From an uncultured Hyphomicrobiales bacterium (GTDB taxonomy: Bacteria; Pseudomonadota; Alphaproteobacteria; Rhizobiales; Beijerinckiaceae): a stretch of 6,053 nt of DNA. The stretch spans positions 1-6,053 of the forward strand of contig CAIWVR010000333.1 of NCBI GenBank assembly GCA_903916165.1. Reading direction: 5' to 3'. Positions 1 through 5,942 of the stretch are shown piece after piece (position 1 is the first letter of the stretch; the number at the start of each line of letters is the position of its first letter). The notes under the pieces are model-generated. The model saw nothing but the letters and a program-made list of their open reading frames with translations, had not been told where the DNA came from and did no database searches. A program made the translations under genes and the position numbers.

Positions 1-1
1 A

Positions 2-1348
2 TCCGAAGTCTTCCGCGCCGACCCCGATGTGCGCGGCGTCGCCTCTGTGGCCGGCATCGGCCCGCTCAACCCGACGAGCAATACCGCCCGGCTCACCATC
101 GTTCTGAAGGACCGCCATGAGCGCACCGACAGCGCCAGCGTCATAGCGCAACGGCTGACCCGTGCGGCAGCGACCCTGCCCGGCGTCAATGTCTATATAG
201 CGCCCGTGCAGGACATCCAGATCTCGACGCGCGCCGCGCGCGCGCAATACCAGTACACGCTGGCTGGCACAGATGCCGCCGCGCTCAACACCTGGGCCGA
301 AAAGCTCGCCGCACGGCTGCGGCAGAGCGGCCTCATGCGCCATGTCGCCAGCGAGACGAACGACGGTGGCTTGCAGATCTTCGTCGACGTGGATCGCGAG
401 AAGGCCGCGCGGCTCGGCATTGGCATGCAGGCCATCGACGACACGCTGAACAGCGCCTTCGGCCAGCGCCAGATCTCGACCATCTATGCACAATCGAACC
501 AGTATCGCGTGGTGCTGGAAGCCGCGCCCGCCTATCAGGCCGATGCGGGTGCGCTGTCCAAACTCTATCTCACCACCGCCAATGGCGCGCAGGTGCAGCT
601 CGACAGCGTGGCAACGATCACGCGCACCACCGGCCCCTTGTCCATCGCCCATCTCGACCAGTTTCCCTCCGCGCCGATCAGCTTCGACCTGGCACCCGGC
701 GTGGCGCTGGGAGAGGCCGTCGCGGAAATCAGCCGCGCGGAAGCCGACATCGGCCTGCCCTCCAGCGTGATCGGCTCGTTCAGCGCCGATGCGGCAGAAT
801 TTGCCCGCTCGCTCGAAACCGAGCCCTGGCTGATCCTCGCAGCCATCGTCACCATCTACATTGTGCTGGGCGTTCTCTACGAGAGCTTCGCGCATCCCTT
901 CACCATTCTCACCACCCTGCCCTCGGCGGGTGTCGGCGCGCTGCTGGCGCTCATGCTGACGGGACAGGACCTGTCCATCGTCGCCCTGATCGGCATCATC
1001 CTGCTGATGGGCATCGTCAAGAAGAATGCGATCATGATGATCGATTTCGCGCTCGCCGCCGAACGCGAGCGCGGTCTGTCGGCGCAGGACGCCATCCTGC
1101 AGGCGTGCCTGCTGCGCTTCCGCCCGATCATGATGACGACGCTGGCCGCGCTCTTCGGCGCGCTGCCGCTGGCTTTGGGCAGCGGCATGGGCAGCGAATT
1201 GCGCATCCCGCTTGGCGTCACCATTGTCGGTGGCCTGCTGCTCAGCCAGTTGCTGACGCTCTACACGACGCCGGTGATCTATCTCGCGGTCGACCGCCTG
1301 CGTCGCCGTGCGCCGGGGCGCGCGGTGGAAGAGGAGCATGTCGGATGA
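2..1348 (+). CDS. mdtB: RND multidrug efflux permease, MdtB-like (3' part, start outside window)
   Basis: This is the C-terminal ~448 residues of an inner-membrane RND pump that exports drugs or bile-salt-like compounds using the proton gradient, as part of an adaptor/permease/outer-membrane-channel complex. The reading frame is open from base 2, so the true start lies upstream; about 590 residues are missing compared with an E. coli MdtB of about 1040. The visible part holds the second periplasmic porter half and then five membrane segments at about fragment residues 276-296, 301-321, 326-352, 378-396 and 406-431. The TM10 motif GIVKKNAIMMIDFAL carries the lysine that corresponds to AcrB K940 of the proton relay. 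The TM4 aspartates are outside the window. The stop overlaps the start of the next permease as ATGA, which indicates co-transcription and translational coupling. The name rests on the pairing with a second full permease and on family resemblance; MuxB is the Pseudomonas equivalent. HAE-1 RND identity is near certain, and the exact subfamily is likely. Confidence 0.9.
   Translation, partial: SEVFRADPDVRGVASVAGIGPLNPTSNTARLTIVLKDRHERTDSASVIAQRLTRAAATLPGVNVYIAPVQDIQISTRAARAQYQYTLAGTDAAALNTWAEKLAARLRQSGLMRHVASETNDGGLQIFVDVDREKAARLGIGMQAIDDTLNSAFGQRQISTIYAQSNQYRVVLEAAPAYQADAGALSKLYLTTANGAQVQLDSVATITRTTGPLSIAHLDQFPSAPISFDLAPGVALGEAVAEISRAEADIGLPSSVIGSFSADAAEFARSLETEPWLILAAIVTIYIVLGVLYESFAHPFTILTTLPSAGVGALLALMLTGQDLSIVALIGIILLMGIVKKNAIMMIDFALAAERERGLSAQDAILQACLLRFRPIMMTTLAALFGALPLALGSGMGSELRIPLGVTIVGGLLLSQLLTLYTTPVIYLAVDRLRRRAPGRAVEEEHVG
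1332..1336 (+). promoter_or_regulatory. Ribosome binding site that sets the mdtC start
   Basis: AGGAG lies 8 nt before the ATG at 1345, inside the last codons of the upstream permease gene. The mdtC frame is open back to 1105, so this site together with the ATGA overlap decides the start. It gives a 1025-residue protein that begins with the typical RND N-terminus (short amphipathic stretch with FIRRP, then TM1). Confidence 0.75.
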
Positions 1349-4300
1349 ACGGCTTTTCAGCCCTGTTCATCCGACGTCCTGTCGGCACCATCCTGCTGTC
1401 GCTGGGCCTCCTGGTGGCGGGATGCGTGGCCTATTTTTTCCTGCCAGTGGCCAGCCTCCCCAATGTCGATTTCCCCACCATCCGCGTGATGGCGGGGCGT
1501 CCCGGCGCCGATCCCTCCACCATGGCGGCGACTGTCGCCGCGCCGCTGGAGCGCTCGCTCAGCACGATCAGCGGCGTGACGGAGATGACATCCTCCAGCA
1601 CGCTCGGATCGACATCGATCACCGTGCAGTTCGATCTCGCCCGCAACATCGACCTCGCCGCGCGCGATGTGCAGGCCGCGATCAACAATGCCATTCCGGA
1701 ATTGCCGGGCGACATGCCGGCGCCGCCGCGCCTGCGCAAGGCGAACCCGAATGCGCAGCCGGTGCTGATCATCGCGTTGACGTCAGCAACACTTGCGACC
1801 GATGCGCTCTATGATCTTGCCGACACGATCATCGCCCAGCGCATGTCGCAGGTCGAGGGCGTCGCGGAGGTGCAGGTCAATGGCGCCGAACAGCCCGCCA
1901 TCCGCGTGCGTCTCGATCCGGCGCGGCTGGCGGCCATGAACATCGGGCTGGACGATGTACGCCTGGCGCTCGTCAACGCAACCTCCGTCTCGCCCATCGG
2001 CTCGATTGACGGCGACGCGCGCCTGCTGACGCTCGTCACCAACGGCCAGCTGCGCAATCCGGAGGATTTCGCCAATGTCGTGATCCGCGCCCGCAATGGC
2101 GCTTTGGCGCGCGTCGGCGACATTGCGCAGGTCGAGCGCGGCGTCCGCAACACGCGGGCAGCCGGCTGGTTCAAGGGCAAGCCCGCCGTGCTCGTGCAGA
2201 TCACCAAGACGCCGAACGCCAATGTCATCGAGACGGTCGATGGCGTGAAGGCGCTGATCCCGACCTTGCGGAAATGGATTCCCGCAGGCGTGGATTTCAA
2301 CGTGATGAGCGACCGCACGGTGACGATCCGCGCCTCCGTCGCCGACCTCCAGCGCACGCTTCTCATCTCCATTGCGCTGGTGATGGCGGTGGTGTTCGTT
2401 TTCCTGCGTCAGGCCGGCTCGACGCTGGCGGCGGGCGTCACCGTTCCCCTGTCGCTGGCGGGCGCGCTCGTGTTGATGTGGGCCTTCGGCTTCAGCATCG
2501 ACAATCTGTCGCTGATGGCGATCATTATCGCCGTCGGCTTCGTCGTGGATGACGCCATCGTCATGATCGAGACGATCCATCGCAAGCTCGAAAGCGGCAT
2601 GAGCCGCCTTGACGCGGCGCTTGCGGGCGCGCGGCAGATCGGCTTCACCGTGCTCGCCATCAGCGTGTCGCTCGTTGCCGCCTTCATCCCGATGCTGTTC
2701 ATGCCGGGGATCATGGGCCGTGTGTTCCGCGAATTTTCACTCACCATGGTCTTCGCCATTGCAGTCTCGACCGTCGTGTCGCTGTCAGTCACGCCGATGA
2801 TCTGCGGACGCCTGCTGCGACGCGAAACGCGCGAGACATTGTTTGACCGCGCGCTGGGCGCATTGGAACGGGCCTATGCGGCGACGCTGCGCCCGGCGCT
2901 GGCGCGACCCGGCCTGTCGATCGTCGTCGTGCTGATCACCACGGGACTGACCGTGCATCTGTTCCGCACGCTGCCCAAGGGCACCCTGCCGCCCGACGAC
3001 ATCGGCCTCGTCTTCGCCTGGACGGAAGGCGCGACCGATGTCTCCTTCCCGGCGATGCGCGACCTCCAGCAAAAGGCGACGGACGTGATCGACGCCGATC
3101 CTGCGGTCGAATCCACGGCGTCCTTCGTCGGCAGTGGCTTCACGGCCAACACCGGCCGCATGTTTATTGCGCTGAAGCCCACGCCCCAGCGGCGCGAGAC
3201 GACACAGGCGGTGATCGACCGGCTGCGGGCCCCCTTGTCGGCTCTCGCCGGCATTCACGTGTATCTTGTTGCCATACAGGATGTGCGCGTCGGCGGGCGG
3301 TCAGGCAGGTCAAATTTCCAGTTCACGCTCTGGGGTTCAAACTCCGAAGACATCGACGTCTGGACACAGAAGGCGCTCACGCGGCTGCGTCAGCTGGGCG
3401 ATATTGTGGACGTGTCGAGCGATCGCGACCGGTCGGGACTCGAAGCGCGTGTGGTGATTGACCGCGCCACAGCCGCAAGGCTCGGGGTTTCAATCAGCGC
3501 CATTGATGCAGCGCTCGCCAATGGCTACAGCCAGCGGCAGATCGCGACGATCTATGGCGAGCGCAACCAGTACAAGGTCATTTTCGAAGTTGCGACCGAC
3601 CGCCAGCGCGACCCTTCCGATCTGGTCGGGCTTTTCGTGCCAGGCACCGACGGCGCGCAGATCCCGCTGGGTGCATTGGCGCGCATCGAGCGCGGCCCGT
3701 CGCCGGTGGCGGTCAACCACACGGGCCTCTATGCCTCGGCAACCCTGAGCTATACCAATGCGCCCGGCGTGCCTGCGGAGCGCGCCCATCGCGCGGTGCA
3801 GGAAGCCGTGCTCGGCCTGCATCCGCCAGACTCGATCCATGCGGATTTTGCAGGCGACGCCAAGGCGGCGGAGGAAAGCGGCTCCAGTCAGGCCCTGCTG
3901 ATCCTCGCCGCTCTGGTCTGCGTCTATCTGGTGCTCGGCATCCTCTATGAGAGCCTGCTGCATCCGCTGACAATCCTCTCGACCCTGCCCTCGGCGGGGC
4001 TTGGCGCCTTGCTCGCGCTGGCCATGACCGGCACGGACCTCTCGATGATCGCCTTCATCGGCATGATCCTGCTGATCGGCATTGTGAAGAAAAATGGCAT
4101 CATGCTCGTGGATTTCGCGCTCGCGGCGGAGCGCGAGGACGGGCTTTCACCGATGGAAGCCATGGCCCGCGCCTGCGCAGCGCGCTTTCGCCCGATCCTG
4201 ATGACGACACTGGCCGCCATGTGCGGCGCGCTGCCGCTGCTGCTGGCGGAAGGGCCGGGCTCGGACCTGCGCCGCCCGCTCGGCATCGTCATCGTGGCCG

Positions 4301-4422
4301 GACTGGCGCTGTCGCAGATCGTGACGATCTACACGACGCCGGTGATTTATTTGGCGTTAAGCCGATTTGCCAAAAGGAAACGACCTGCAGCGCAGGCAAA
4401 ACGGGCAGCTTCCGCCGAATGA
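1345..4422 (+). CDS. mdtC: RND multidrug efflux permease, MdtC-like (complete)
   Basis: This is a complete proton-driven inner-membrane exporter of 1025 residues, the same length as E. coli MdtC. By family knowledge it assembles with MdtB into a mixed trimer that takes substrates from the periplasm and passes them through an adaptor to an outer-membrane channel. The layout is the duplicated RND one: TM1 at about residues 13-33, first periplasmic domain to about 335, TM2-TM6 at about 337-490, TM7 at about 523-543, second periplasmic domain to about 848, and TM8-TM12 at about 850-1003. The TM4 motif GFVVDDAIVMIET has the adjacent aspartates D402/D403 (AcrB D407/D408), and TM10 has GIVKKNGIMLVDFAL with K916 matching AcrB K940, so the proton relay looks complete. 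No frameshift or internal stop is seen. The start is fixed by the ATGA overlap and AGGAG. No clear terminator follows. MuxC is an alternative name; the subfamily call is by position and resemblance. Confidence 0.92.
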   Translation: MNGFSALFIRRPVGTILLSLGLLVAGCVAYFFLPVASLPNVDFPTIRVMAGRPGADPSTMAATVAAPLERSLSTISGVTEMTSSSTLGSTSITVQFDLARNIDLAARDVQAAINNAIPELPGDMPAPPRLRKANPNAQPVLIIALTSATLATDALYDLADTIIAQRMSQVEGVAEVQVNGAEQPAIRVRLDPARLAAMNIGLDDVRLALVNATSVSPIGSIDGDARLLTLVTNGQLRNPEDFANVVIRARNGALARVGDIAQVERGVRNTRAAGWFKGKPAVLVQITKTPNANVIETVDGVKALIPTLRKWIPAGVDFNVMSDRTVTIRASVADLQRTLLISIALVMAVVFVFLRQAGSTLAAGVTVPLSLAGALVLMWAFGFSIDNLSLMAIIIAVGFVVDDAIVMIETIHRKLESGMSRLDAALAGARQIGFTVLAISVSLVAAFIPMLFMPGIMGRVFREFSLTMVFAIAVSTVVSLSVTPMICGRLLRRETRETLFDRALGALERAYAATLRPALARPGLSIVVVLITTGLTVHLFRTLPKGTLPPDDIGLVFAWTEGATDVSFPAMRDLQQKATDVIDADPAVESTASFVGSGFTANTGRMFIALKPTPQRRETTQAVIDRLRAPLSALAGIHVYLVAIQDVRVGGRSGRSNFQFTLWGSNSEDIDVWTQKALTRLRQLGDIVDVSSDRDRSGLEARVVIDRATAARLGVSISAIDAALANGYSQRQIATIYGERNQYKVIFEVATDRQRDPSDLVGLFVPGTDGAQIPLGALARIERGPSPVAVNHTGLYASATLSYTNAPGVPAERAHRAVQEAVLGLHPPDSIHADFAGDAKAAEESGSSQALLILAALVCVYLVLGILYESLLHPLTILSTLPSAGLGALLALAMTGTDLSMIAFIGMILLIGIVKKNGIMLVDFALAAEREDGLSPMEAMARACAARFRPILMTTLAAMCGALPLLLAEGPGSDLRRPLGIVIVAGLALSQIVTIYTTPVIYLALSRFAKRKRPAAQAKRAASAE

Positions 4423-4601
4423 GCCTGAATGGCGCTCGCTCGCCATGCCTGCCCCGGTGTCATGTACGCAGGCGCCGACAACCGTGAGCAAAGATCCCAA
4501 AGCCATTCCGATAAGCAGCCGCAGAAGCCTTCTCCTGAAACTGACGCTTCAGTCTGTTGAACGGATGGGCCGGCTGTGGAGGTCCAGAACGCCCCCCTGT
4601 G

Positions 4602-4636
4602 TTGACACCCCCACCGCGTGTGTATTCATACACACG
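4602..4636 (+). promoter_or_regulatory. hicA promoter with inverted-repeat operator
   Basis: A consensus -35 box TTGACA lies at 4602-4607. A perfect inverted repeat CGTGTGTAT-TC-ATACACACG (9-bp arms, 2-bp centre) fills 4617-4636, ending directly against the hicA ATG at 4637. A 17-nt spacer would put the -10 hexamer at 4625-4630 (TTCATA), a poor match; TATTCA at 4623-4628 with a 15-nt spacer is another option. Either way the palindrome covers the -10 region, the expected place for an autorepressor site. HicB proteins usually repress their own operon through a C-terminal DNA-binding domain, which makes this a likely HicB operator. No Shine-Dalgarno sequence is visible between the palindrome and the ATG. 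The repeat is seen directly; its role is inferred. Confidence 0.6.
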
Positions 4637-4831
4637 ATGAAGACCCGGGACGTGATATCCGCCCTGACGGACGACGGTTGGTTCGAGGTGAACCGAGTCG
4701 GCAGCCACGCCCAGTTCAAACACGACACCAAAAAAGGCCGGGTGACCGTGCCGCACCCGGCGAAAGACATTCCGATGGGGACGTTAAAGAGTAGCGAAAA
4801 GCAGGCTGGCCCCAGACTGAGGGGGATGTAA
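4637..4831 (+). CDS. hicA: HicA toxin (mRNA interferase), type II toxin-antitoxin system
   Basis: This small 64-residue protein has the HicA fold pattern throughout: an N-terminal helix (MKTRDVISALTDDGW), a strand ending in the GSHAQFKH motif, and the closing VTVPHPAKDIPMGTLKS block. The histidine of GSH (H24) is the residue used for RNA cleavage in HicA toxins, so the toxin looks catalytically intact. HicA binds and cuts mRNA and tmRNA in the cytoplasm until HicB captures it. Length is normal for the family (about 60 residues). The start at 4637 was chosen because homology begins exactly there, although the frame is open far upstream. One departure is S53 in the KSSEKQAG stretch, where relatives usually have a hydrophobic residue. 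hicB starts one base after the stop, the normal hicAB order and spacing. No obvious ribosome binding site precedes the ATG. Confidence 0.88.
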   Translation: MKTRDVISALTDDGWFEVNRVGSHAQFKHDTKKGRVTVPHPAKDIPMGTLKSSEKQAGPRLRGM

Positions 4832-4832
4832 C

Positions 4833-5171
4833 ATGCTCTACATCGGCCTGATCCATAAGGACCCCGGCTCCGAATATGGTGTTTCGTTTCCCGACTTTCC
4901 GGGCTGCGTGACGGCGGGCGTGTCGCTTGAGGAGGCCCGTATCATGGCGCAGGAGGCCTTGACGCTGCATGTCGAGGGAATGCTGGAGGATGGCGAGGCC
5001 AAGCTCTTTGACCCGATCGTCCTGCACCACATCAAGCTTGGGCGCGAGCGTTCCGAAGGCGTCGGCCCGCTCGGCCATGAAATCCGAATAGCTCACGTCC
5101 GGCCATTCGCAGGGATCAGACACGTCCACGCACCCGTCGTCGTCAGCCATGCCCCATTTCCCAGTTCTTAA
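4833..5171 (+). CDS. hicB: HicB-like antitoxin with lost or replaced C-terminus
   Basis: The first ~56 residues are a clear HicB N-terminal domain, with IHKDPGSEYGVSFPDFPGC at residues 7-25 and a following helix ending in HVEGMLEDGEA at about 46-56. In the family this degraded RNase H-like domain binds and blocks HicA. GAGGGGG at 4819-4825 is a good ribosome binding site 7 nt before the ATG, inside the end of hicA. After residue 56 (near base 5000) similarity stops. The expected PAPSSLE-like segment, final strand and C-terminal ribbon-helix-helix or HTH DNA-binding part are absent. The remaining ~56 residues are rich in R, H, V, P and G and resemble an antisense translation. Normal HicB proteins of this type run about 110-140 residues, so the 112-residue length hides a damaged protein. 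The most likely reading is a truncated antitoxin fused to foreign sequence by a deletion or insertion. Whether it still neutralises HicA cannot be told from sequence. Confidence 0.75.
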   Translation: MLYIGLIHKDPGSEYGVSFPDFPGCVTAGVSLEEARIMAQEALTLHVEGMLEDGEAKLFDPIVLHHIKLGRERSEGVGPLGHEIRIAHVRPFAGIRHVHAPVVVSHAPFPSS

Positions 5172-5189
5172 ATCCGAGTCTGCACTCAA
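5001..5189 (-). pseudogene. Possible 5' fragment of an unidentified minus-strand gene
   Basis: I do not recognise a family. Reading leftward, a frame opens at a TTG at 5189, preceded by AAGAGGAG, or at an ATG at 5150, preceded by GGGAA. The first ~45 residues after that ATG (acidic, with CEWPDVSYSDFMAERADAF) look like a real protein N-terminus. They have mixed composition, aromatic residues and strong G/C third positions. The plus-strand reading of the same bases looks like a shadow. The frame continues leftward to 4716, but below about 5000-5030 it only antisenses hicB and hicA, so the 3' part of this gene was probably lost where it joins hicB. Its upstream side faces the dinJ promoter and shares the palindrome at 5204-5215. 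It could still be chance; confidence is low. Confidence 0.3.
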
Positions 5190-5195
5190 TCGCTC

Positions 5196-5227
5196 CTCTT
5201 GATTTGTAGCTACAAGAGAGCTACATC
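5196..5227 (+). promoter_or_regulatory. dinJ-yafQ promoter/operator with palindrome and direct repeat
   Basis: A perfect 12-bp palindrome TTGTAGCTACAA lies at 5204-5215. Its right part AGCTACA (5208-5214) recurs at 5219-5225, exactly 11 bp further on, which is one helical turn. CTCTTG at 5196-5201 and CAAGAG at 5213-5218 form a second, offset inverted repeat. A weak promoter fits around these: TTGATT at 5199-5204 as -35, then 17 nt, then TACATC at 5222-5227 as -10. Repeated half-sites on one DNA face suit a ribbon-helix-helix repressor, and DinJ/RelB antitoxins with their toxins usually repress their own operon this way. The repeats are seen directly; the binding protein is inferred. Confidence 0.55.
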
Positions 5228-5248
5228 TGCAGCCAGAGGGGAACCACC

Positions 5249-5515
5249 ATGACCATTGCTGACACGATCGTCCGCGCCCGCATTGATGCGGTTACGAAGG
5301 ACCGCGCAACTCAGGCGCTCGACGCTATGGGCCTCAGCATATCTGATGCTATTCGCCTGCTGATGCTGCGAATCGCTGACGAGCAGAGGCTTCCGTTTGA
5401 CGTAAAGGTGCCGAAGGCAGCGACACGCCGCGCTATAGCCCAGCTTGAGGCTGGCAAGGCCAAGAAGCTAAACTCCGTGGATGACCTGATGGCTGATCTG
5501 AATGCGGACGATTGA
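5249..5515 (+). CDS. dinJ: DinJ/RelB-family antitoxin of a DinJ-YafQ toxin-antitoxin system
   Basis: This 88-residue antitoxin has two parts. Residues ~1-45 form a ribbon-helix-helix DNA-binding domain: a strand around TIVRARID, then helices with LDAMGLSISDAIRLLMLRI. After RLPFDVKVP (~52-60), a charged C-terminal tail with ATRRAIAQLE and DDLMADLNADD would wrap the toxin. The GLSISDAIRL and LPF signatures are typical of DinJ. In the family it neutralises YafQ and represses the operon. AGAGGGGA at 5235-5242 lies 6 nt before the ATG, giving strong translation. The toxin start lies inside this gene, overlapping by 14 nt in another frame. By my count about 30 of 88 codons end in A or T, more than in the efflux genes, which hints at a different origin. 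It looks complete. Confidence 0.88.
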   Translation: MTIADTIVRARIDAVTKDRATQALDAMGLSISDAIRLLMLRIADEQRLPFDVKVPKAATRRAIAQLEAGKAKKLNSVDDLMADLNADD

Positions 5516-5783
5516 ACGCTCAGGCCAGTTCAAAGCCGATTACAAACTCATCAAGAAGCAGCCGCGCCATAGGTCAAACGTCGATGATCTATTGCGGGAA
5601 GTCGTCGGCTTGCTTGTCGCGAGTACGCCTATGTCTGAAAAGTTCTCAGACCACCCACTATCGGGCGACTGGGACGGTTATCGCGATTGCCATCTCAAAC
5701 CTGACCTCGTCCTCATTTACAAAGCGGACGAAGACGTTCTGCGGCTGGCCCGATTGGGGTCGCATAGCAATCTGTTCAGATAA
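5502..5783 (+). CDS. yafQ: YafQ-family toxin (ribosome-dependent mRNA endonuclease)
   Basis: This 93-residue toxin of the RelE/YafQ fold binds the ribosome and cuts mRNA in the A site. Residues matching the E. coli YafQ active site are present, shifted by one position: H51, H64, D68, H88 and F92 (E. coli H50, H63, D67, H87, F91). The stretches HPLSGDWDGYRDCHLKPDLVLIY (given here only to locate residues 51-73; key residues H51, W57, R61, H64, D68) and RLARLGSHSNLF near the end are typical. Length is close to the 92 residues of the E. coli protein. The start overlaps the end of the antitoxin gene by 14 nt and no good ribosome binding site is visible, so translation probably depends on coupling to the antitoxin, which keeps antitoxin ahead of toxin. 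The gene ends only 2 nt before a transposase remnant on the other strand, yet its C-terminus is complete. Confidence 0.88.
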   Translation: MRTIERSGQFKADYKLIKKQPRHRSNVDDLLREVVGLLVASTPMSEKFSDHPLSGDWDGYRDCHLKPDLVLIYKADEDVLRLARLGSHSNLFR

Positions 5784-5785
5784 TC

Positions 5786-5942
5786 TCATCGGCTGAGCCC
5801 GCCTTGGCTGCCGCGATCCGAATGGAAGATCAGCCCGAGCGGGGGGTGCCCTCTGAATCAGGCCATGCGCAAGGGCAGCGATCACGAGGCTACGCCTCAT
5901 CCACTCGCCCATCGAAAAGCCAACGACCTGCCGACGGAACGG
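5786..5942 (-). pseudogene. IS3-family transposase (OrfB) remnant, frameshifted and truncated
   Basis: Read on the minus strand, residues FRRQVVGFSMGEWMRRSLVI and a following helix match the stretch of IS3-family OrfB integrase cores usually written FSRQVVGWSM, between the first and second catalytic aspartates. The second block, LIFHSDRGSQ at 5804-5833 with the catalytic D codon at 5816-5818, is in a different frame. The shift falls in a run of six C (G6 at 5841-5846 on the plus strand); reading five C restores one frame through APPLGLIFHSDRGSQ. After GSQ the expected continuation to the catalytic glutamate is lost, and a TGA follows at 5786-5788, right beside yafQ. Upstream of 5942 the first aspartate region is not recognisable. 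No terminal inverted repeats are seen. The element is dead. The frameshift could be a sequencing error in the homopolymer, but the truncations could not. Confidence 0.7.

Noticed and set aside
1105..1344. Upstream extension of the mdtC frame to a start at 1105
   Set aside because: It overlaps the conserved membrane segments of the upstream permease in another frame and has a shadow-like composition. The ATGA overlap with AGGAG and the family N-terminus place the start at 1345.
1783..2580. Long minus-strand open frame (265 codons) inside mdtC
   Set aside because: It is rich in H, R, D and G, as expected for the antisense of a high-GC gene, and has no recognisable motif.
2785..3258. Minus-strand open frame of 157 codons inside mdtC
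   Set aside because: Antisense shadow with low-complexity R/G/H/Q composition and no domain signature.
4429..4446. Hairpin ATGGCG-CTCGCT-CGCCAT just after mdtC as a terminator
   Set aside because: The 6-bp stem is weak for this base composition and no T-run follows, so a terminator call is not supported.
4367..4636. 90-codon N-terminal extension of HicA
   Set aside because: The HicA family begins at the ATG at 4637. The extension reads through the end of mdtC, the promoter and the palindrome.
4460..4756. Minus-strand open frame across the hicA promoter
   Set aside because: It runs antisense to hicA and its palindrome, with no motif or ribosome binding site to support it.
5512..5796. Second open frame overlapping yafQ
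   Set aside because: It is a +1 shadow of yafQ, with serine/threonine-rich sequence and none of the toxin motifs.
5886..5898. Inverted repeat GAGGC-TAC-GCCTC as an IS end or terminator
   Set aside because: It lies inside the conserved transposase coding block, and the 5-bp stem is expected by chance at this GC content.
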